NCBI GenBank assembly: GCA_900472485.1
Contig: UCII01000023.1
Coordinates: 30,017 to 94,016 of the forward strand
Origin: Hyphomicrobiales bacterium
GTDB taxonomy: Bacteria; Pseudomonadota; Alphaproteobacteria; Rhizobiales; Rhizobiaceae
Length of the DNA: 64,000 nt
Direction: 5' to 3'
Position 1 is the first letter of the stretch; the number at the start of each line of letters is the position of its first letter. Under the pieces are notes generated by a model that did no database searches, was not told the origin of the DNA, and saw only the letters and a list, made by a program, of their open reading frames with translations. The translations under genes were made by a program, and so were the position numbers. Below are positions 59,542 through 64,000 of this stretch, one piece after another.

Positions 59542-60225
59542 TCAGGCCGGCCGGCGCCAGCAACCATTTTCACCCTGCTCGAGGATCGGTGTCGAAAACA
59601 CGCCGACGATCCTCTCGCTCCATCGCTTGCCGCTCAGATCGACACGATCCCGCCAACGATCGGATTGCAGCATGGCCGCGCCGATCACCACAGGCTCGAT
59701 ATTGCAGGACGCCAGGAGGGCAAGCCCGGAAACGATCGACGCGCCGCTGGAGATGACGTCGTCAATGAGCGCGACGCGCTTGCCTTGCAGCAATGGCAAC
59801 ATGCGCGGGTCTATATAAAGACGCTTCTCTTGGTTCGGCGTGGTGATGGAGGAAAGCGCGACCGACAGTTCGTCGCGATACCAGAACTTGCGCGATGTCC
59901 CGAGCGGCACGTAGCGCGCATGGCCGAGTGCGCGGGCAACTGCTGCTGCCAGTGTCAGGCCGAGGGTCGGCAAACCGGCGACGACATCGACATCATAAGT
60001 TGCGATCCGCTCCGCAAGCGCCTCCGCCAGAGCTTCCAGAACGGTGAAGCTTGCCTGATTGACGATCAGCGATGCCAGCGCATGTTCACCATCGGAAAGC
60101 ATCCGGATCGGCAGACACAGCTGACGCGCGTCCGGCAATTCGGCGACATGAAAATCCGCGCGCTCCTCCATGGGATCGAAAGTGTCAGGCGCATGCAGCT
60201 CCTGCCAGAAGTCATGGGGTTTCAT
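59542..60225 (-). CDS. Phosphoribosyltransferase family protein
   Basis: 227 residues, type I PRTase fold. The PRPP loop is KRVALIDDVISSGASIVSGLALL (D-D-x-x-x-x-G). LPTLGLTLAAAVARALGHARYVPLG provides the hinge region. The N-terminal ~50 residues (ELHAPDTFDPMEERADFHVAEL) do not match a standard hood. The substrate is not clear; adenine, orotate or a pyrrolopyrimidine base are possibilities. It lies 12 bases after the pseudouridine synthase gene on the same strand and is likely co-transcribed with it. Confidence 0.82.
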   Translation of the reverse strand: MKPHDFWQELHAPDTFDPMEERADFHVAELPDARQLCLPIRMLSDGEHALASLIVNQASFTVLEALAEALAERIATYDVDVVAGLPTLGLTLAAAVARALGHARYVPLGTSRKFWYRDELSVALSSITTPNQEKRLYIDPRMLPLLQGKRVALIDDVISSGASIVSGLALLASCNIEPVVIGAAMLQSDRWRDRVDLSGKRWSERIVGVFSTPILEQGENGCWRRPA

Positions 60226-60237
60226 GGCAGTCTGCCT

Positions 60238-61038
60238 TTATCTGTTGACCTTCATTCCTGCGCGCCGGTGCAACTCGAGGATCTCTGCCTCCGTCAGGGC
60301 TCGCACGGCTCCCTTCGGCAGATCGCAGAGCGCGATATCGCCGAAGGCGACGCGTACCAGCCGCAGGCAGTCGATGCCGAGCGCCTCGAGCATGCGCCGT
60401 ATCTGACGGTTGCGACCTTCCTTGAGCTCCACCTCGATCCAGCAATTGCGATCGCCGCTGCGCAGGAGGCGGGCGGAACTGGCGGTCAGCAGTTCGCCAT
60501 CGTCGATGATGCCGCGCTCCATGCGCGAAAGCTGCTCGTGATCCATGATCCGGTCGACCTGCACATGATAGGTCTTGCCGACATGGCTGACCGGATCGAG
60601 CAGGGCCTGCGCCAGTACCGTATCATTGGTAAAAAGGAGCAATCCCTCGCTCGCCTTGTCCAGCCGTCCGACAGGAGCGAGGTGGCGGGCATCGATCTCC
60701 CTCAGGCAATCATAGACCGTCGGGCGTCCCTCGGGGTCGTCGCGGGTGGTCACCAGCCCGCGCGGCTTGTTCAGCATGAAATAGAGCTTTTTCTCCGCAG
60801 CGATCTCCGTGCCGTCGACCGCGAATTTCGAATGCTCCAGATCGACCCAGGTGGTAGGGTCTGACACTTGGCGTCCGTCCACGCTCACGCGGCCGGCCGC
60901 GATCAGCGCCTCTGCCTGGGTGCGGGAGCAATAACCGAGTTTGGAAAGCGCCCGCGGCAAGGTCACGCGCTTGCCATCTGGTTCCGGCCTGCCTTTCGCC
61001 GCCCTGCCGGATCTTTGCGGTGATTGCCGTTGGCTCAC
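60238..61038 (-). CDS. Pseudouridine synthase, RsuA/RluB/RluE family (S4 domain)
   Basis: 266 residues from GTG 61038, which has GAGG about nine bases before it. An N-terminal basic tail is followed by an S4 RNA-binding domain (TLPRALSKLGYCSRTQAEALIAAGRVSVDGRQVSD), then the RluB/E catalytic core. The catalytic Asp is in VGRLDKASEGLLLFTND, and GRNRQIRRMLEALGIDCLRLVRVAFGDI follows. It modifies rRNA (23S or 16S); which site cannot be told. The upstream frame to 61293 includes the response-regulator promoter region and is not supported. Confidence 0.9.
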   Translation of the reverse strand: MSQRQSPQRSGRAAKGRPEPDGKRVTLPRALSKLGYCSRTQAEALIAAGRVSVDGRQVSDPTTWVDLEHSKFAVDGTEIAAEKKLYFMLNKPRGLVTTRDDPEGRPTVYDCLREIDARHLAPVGRLDKASEGLLLFTNDTVLAQALLDPVSHVGKTYHVQVDRIMDHEQLSRMERGIIDDGELLTASSARLLRSGDRNCWIEVELKEGRNRQIRRMLEALGIDCLRLVRVAFGDIALCDLPKGAVRALTEAEILELHRRAGMKVNR

Positions 61039-61399
61039 CCGTCTCGCCTCATGTGCTTGTTGCCGTAGCCCGGCATGACAGCCGGAGAGCACAATCCTTT
61101 CGCATGGCAGCGAACCGGACGCAAATCGCATTGTCGAGGCAGGACCGGAAAGGCCGGCCTGAAAGGCAGACAGGGCTCGCATTTCATGGATACGAGCCCT
61201 GTCGCGGACCGGAGCGGACGATGGGGTCGGGTAGACGGCAACGTGGCTGCCGCCATTCGCTCCGGAGGGATCGCGGTTGCAGAGAAACTGCACTGCTTCT
61301 TTTGCCGGGATTTTTCAAAAGAAGCGAAATTTGTTACAGTTTGTAACGCCGGCCGTTTCCCTGTTGCCAAAACCGCCTCTCGCCCCGCATGGAAGAGCC
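61039..61399. other. Divergent promoter region, pseudouridine synthase / response regulator
   Basis: 361 bases without a gene. Between 61330 and 61349 lie two 10-bp direct half-sites suited to an OmpR-type response regulator. AT-rich -10/-35-like stretches surround them. Confidence 0.45.
61330..61349 (+). promoter_or_regulatory. Tandem OmpR-type regulator half-sites
   Basis: TTTGTTACAG directly followed by TTTGTAACGC (10-bp period, 7 of 10 identical), 51 bases upstream of the response-regulator start. OmpR/PhoB-family regulators bind such tandem 10-11 bp direct repeats, so autoregulation is plausible. Confidence 0.55.
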
Positions 61400-62119
61400 A
61401 TGGTTTCCGCATCGCTGCTTCTGGTCGAGGACGACCGCGAGATTAGGGCGCTCCTGGAGGAGTTCCTGAGCCGTGAAGGTTTCTCCGTACAGGCGGCCGA
61501 CAGTGCCGCTGCCATGGATCGCCTTTTGTCCAAGGGCTTTCCTGATCTGATCATCCTCGATCTGATGTTGCCCGGCGAAGACGGGCTGTCGGCATGCCGG
61601 CGCATCCGCGCCCGCAGCAAGGTGCCGATCCTCATGCTGACGGCGAAAACGGAAGATATAGACCGCATCCTCGGCCTCGAAATGGGGGCCGACGATTATC
61701 TCGGCAAGCCTTTCAATCCGCGTGAGCTCCTGGCGCGCATCCGCGCCATCCTTCGCCGTTCAGGCCCGGAACGGCCGGAAGATATCAGCCGTCCGTCGAG
61801 GAGAAAGAGCTTTGCCGGGTTGACGGTCGATCTTGATGGCCGGGTGATCGAGATGGACGGCGAGCGGGTCGTGCATCTGACGACGGCCGAATTCGATCTG
61901 CTCGTCTGCTTCCTCGAAAGGCCGCGCCGTGTGCTGTCGCGTGAGCAATTGCTCGACTGGACGCGCGGCCGCGGCGCAGATCCTTTCGATCGCACCATCG
62001 ATGTCACGGTCTCCCGCCTGCGCACCAAGCTCGGCCATTGCCTGCCCGATGGCGCCCATATCATCACCACCGTGCGCAACGCAGGCTATCTCCTTACAAT
62101 GGACGTGAAAGATGTCTGA
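61400..62119 (+). CDS. OmpR-family response regulator
   Basis: 239 residues. The receiver domain has the acidic pocket VEDDRE (residues 9-14), phospho-acceptor Asp54 in DLIILDLMLPGEDG and Lys in DDYLGKPFNPRELLAR. The winged-helix effector domain (AEFDLLVCFLERPRRVLSREQLLDWTRGRGADPFDRTIDVTVSRLRTKLG) is of the OmpR/PhoB type. The start ATG 61400 gives MVSASLLLVEDDREIR; the earlier frame from 61277 is unsupported. The histidine kinase gene starts three bases after its stop. Confidence 0.94.
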   Translation: MVSASLLLVEDDREIRALLEEFLSREGFSVQAADSAAAMDRLLSKGFPDLIILDLMLPGEDGLSACRRIRARSKVPILMLTAKTEDIDRILGLEMGADDYLGKPFNPRELLARIRAILRRSGPERPEDISRPSRRKSFAGLTVDLDGRVIEMDGERVVHLTTAEFDLLVCFLERPRRVLSREQLLDWTRGRGADPFDRTIDVTVSRLRTKLGHCLPDGAHIITTVRNAGYLLTMDVKDV

Positions 62120-62122
62120 GCC

Positions 62123-63475
62123 ATGCTGAAACTCGGTCTCGTCGCCCGCATCATCATGATCGTCGCCGTGGCGCTGTTCATCATTCAGCTTGCGGCCTTT
62201 GCGGCCGCACAGCTGAAACCGGATACGCCGTTCAATCCGGAACTGTCGCCCGCCAAGCAGGTGAAGACCGCGATCCGTCTTCTCGATGCCATTCCGCCCG
62301 AGGCGCAGCAGACTGCGGTGCGAGCGTTGAATGCCAACGGCCTGGCGATACGGCTCGCCGATGCGCCCGCAGCCGGTGACAAGAGCGGAACTTCGGATCT
62401 TACGCTCACCGGCAAGTTGGCGCGTGAATTCGCCAACATCGCCTTCGGCAACCGTTACTTCAACATGCGCTCGCTCTCGGAAAAGCCACAGGGCTGGTTC
62501 TCGGTCGGTGCGCCGGACAGGATCGTGGAAGTGTCGATCGGCGTTGCCGGCGGCAAGATCGCGGTCTTCAACCTGCCCGAAACGCCGACAGTGCGATTGA
62601 ACGGCATTCCCATCGGCCTCATTGCCGGCATTCTCGGCATGCTGGTCGCCGTCATCGCCATTGCCGCCGTGGCGCGCGAAACCCGGCCCCTGACGCGCCT
62701 GTCGCGAACCGTCAACTCGATAGGCAACGGATTGCAGCCGGTTCATATTCCCGAAAGAGGCGCCTGCGAGCTGCGCATGCTGATCAAGGCGATCAATGCC
62801 ATGCAATTGCGCATCGCCGCGCTCGTCAGCAACCGTACCCTCATTCTTGGAGCGATCTCGCATGATCTGAGAACCTATCTCACCCGCTTCCGCTTGCGCA
62901 TGGAAATGATGCCCGAAACGCCGCATCGTGAGCGGGCGATCGCCGATGTCGAGGCCATGCAGCGGCTGGTGGAGGACGCACTCGGCTTTGCCCGCAGCAC
63001 CGTCGTTTCGGATGGCAAGATCATCGTCGATCTCGATGCGGCCATTCGAGGTCACCTTGCGGAGCGGCAAGACGGGCAGGGCCTCGTGGGTTTTGCGCCG
63101 ATCGGGCAGCCGATTGGCGTGACGATGACGGAGACCGCTCTGGTACGGGTACTCGACAATCTTATGGACAATGCGCTGCGCTACGGTAGCCGTGCCGATA
63201 TTGTCGTCGAGCGTCGTGGCGATCACGGCGCCATTGTCGTCGGCGATCGCGGACCGGGCATCCCGGCAGAGCGACGCAAAGAGGTCCTCGAACCCTTCGT
63301 GCGATTGGAGGAATCGCGCAATCGCGATCTCGGTGGCAGCGGGCTCGGCTTGGCGATCGTCCGCCAGATTCTCGATGCGCATGGCGGCACACTCTGTCTG
63401 GAAGACCGCGAAGGAGGCGGCCTGAATGCCGTTGTCCTGCTGCCACTGGCGATAATGGAAAGAAGAGCGGCCTGA
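62123..63475 (+). CDS. Sensor histidine kinase (EnvZ-like)
   Basis: 450 residues. The first membrane segment is residues ~9-30, the periplasmic part ~31-160 (with LKPDTPFNPELSPAKQVKTAIRLL), and the second membrane segment ~163-183. A HAMP domain follows, then the H-box ISHDLRTYLTRFRLRMEMM with phospho-acceptor His247. The ATPase domain has DNLMDNALRYG (N-box), DRGPGIPAERR (G1) and LGGSGLGLAIVRQI (G2). The sensed signal is unknown. It is co-transcribed with the response regulator. Confidence 0.93.
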   Translation: MLKLGLVARIIMIVAVALFIIQLAAFAAAQLKPDTPFNPELSPAKQVKTAIRLLDAIPPEAQQTAVRALNANGLAIRLADAPAAGDKSGTSDLTLTGKLAREFANIAFGNRYFNMRSLSEKPQGWFSVGAPDRIVEVSIGVAGGKIAVFNLPETPTVRLNGIPIGLIAGILGMLVAVIAIAAVARETRPLTRLSRTVNSIGNGLQPVHIPERGACELRMLIKAINAMQLRIAALVSNRTLILGAISHDLRTYLTRFRLRMEMMPETPHRERAIADVEAMQRLVEDALGFARSTVVSDGKIIVDLDAAIRGHLAERQDGQGLVGFAPIGQPIGVTMTETALVRVLDNLMDNALRYGSRADIVVERRGDHGAIVVGDRGPGIPAERRKEVLEPFVRLEESRNRDLGGSGLGLAIVRQILDAHGGTLCLEDREGGGLNAVVLLPLAIMERRAA

Positions 63476-63541
63476 AGACAGGTACCGCTTAAGTATCGAT
63501 CGCGTCAGGGCGCGATCGACGCGTTCTGCAAGGGTGCCTGC

Positions 63542-63748
63542 TCAATGGCAGGTCAGGAAGTTCTGCAGCTCTTGCCGGCTCAAGACGATGCCCGCAGCCG
63601 CCTTCTGTGGATCAGGATGTGTATAGGTGAAGCTCGGCAGGTCGGGTAAATCCAATGCCTGGCGCATGCTCATAATACCGAGCGCACGGCGGCCATTGGC
63701 GCTGTCGAAGCTGACTTCGATAATGCTTTCCGGTCTTGTAATATGCAT
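63542..63748 (-). CDS. Small hypothetical protein (68 aa)
   Basis: 68 residues (MHITRPESIIEVSFDSANGR...). GGAGG lies five bases before ATG 63748, a near-ideal ribosome binding site, so translation is likely. No family recognised; the sequence is compact with RQALDLPDLPSFTYTHPDP and LSRQELQNFLTCH. It is convergent with the kinase gene and shares no evident function. Confidence 0.6.
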   Translation of the reverse strand: MHITRPESIIEVSFDSANGRRALGIMSMRQALDLPDLPSFTYTHPDPQKAAAGIVLSRQELQNFLTCH

Positions 63749-64000
63749 TGTTTCCTCCCTTCCCTTTTTATCTGCTCAAACCATAGCAGAAACCTTATGG
63801 AAAATCTTGGTTTTTCTGGGGCTTGCGGCGGCTGGATTTGCTCGTGAACCCAACAAGCAGCCCGGAAGGGGTGCTCAGACCGATGAGCAGGGCATATATG
63901 GAGGGAAGGCTGTCGGATTCCGCCGCTTGAGCAAAATTTGACCATCCGGACAACATTTTGCGCCCTTTCGAGGAAAAATTCTCCACAATTCCCCCATCTC
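63749..64000. other. Right edge, no gene recognised
   Basis: About 250 bases upstream of the small gene. AT-rich blocks near 63775-63830 and 63930-63990 look promoter-like. Short frames here lack ribosome binding sites and conserved features. A gene may begin just beyond the window. Confidence 0.35.

Overview
The window looks like a chromosomal segment of a Rhizobium (order Rhizobiales), inferred from protein content and gene order. Evidence: class II AroA, Irr in place of Fur, fabA-fabB-fabI, membrane-anchored CycM cytochrome, small DUF982 and DUF1127-like proteins, GC-rich codon use, and palindromic intergenic mosaic repeats typical of rhizobia. No phage, transposase, conjugation module or CRISPR array is visible. 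Most of the window is conserved housekeeping DNA with a scatter of accessory genes.

Layout. 1-1463: 5' part of aroA (minus), an acidic TIGR02300-type protein and tRNA-Ala(GGC). 1464-2650: AT-richer segment with one DUF3800 gene beside the tRNA. 2706-5607: envelope and membrane genes (DUF1275, YdcF, secreted hypothetical, TRIC-type channel). 5704-9027: iron regulator irr divergent from the unsaturated fatty acid operon fabA-fabB-fabI. 9103-10855: GNAT and an RsmC-like rRNA methyltransferase. 11172-22364 (minus): the RNA/translation cluster rimP-nusA-ylxR-infB / rbfA-truB / (alpha/beta hydrolase) / rpsO / pnp. 22526-29585 (minus-dominated): lytic transglycosylase, recR, LysE exporter, a small hydrolase, ybaB, dnaX and the SRP RNA gene; MOSC and Lrp genes lie on plus. 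29661-33486: HIT-nudC-WYL, a DUF1127-like protein and two VOC proteins. 33699-36064: pheA-kdsB divergent from cycM. 36127-43762: patatin, AEC transporter with a structured RNA in front of it, adenosine kinase, CadD-type exporter, SH3 protein, hydroxyacid dehydrogenase and a MurA paralogue. 43918-53552: GNAT-moeB/thiF, recF, a streptomycin-kinase-like APH(3'') gene, dnaJ-dnaK with a heat-shock promoter, and PBP1A. 53889-58102: tiny proteins, a low-complexity SH3 protein and an orphan outer-membrane efflux factor. 58455-63748: purC, a phosphoribosyltransferase, a pseudouridine synthase, a two-component system and a small unknown.

Repeats are a theme. Palindromic mosaic elements sit at 10926, 23769, 32814, 33515, 43724 and 46513, and short tandem arrays at 4279, 5662 and 40460. 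Several run into genes: one lies inside the 5' coding end of the lytic transglycosylase, one supplies the C-terminus and stop of the MurA paralogue, a heptamer array supplies the stop of irr, and a 20-bp repeat contains the stop of ydcF.

No clearly new multi-gene system is visible. The best candidates for undescribed biology are the structured, terminator-ending RNA before the AEC transporter (38430-38604), the in-frame repeat in the transglycosylase, the chromosomal APH(3'')-like gene, the Cys-to-Asp MurA paralogue and a run of very small genes with strong ribosome binding sites.
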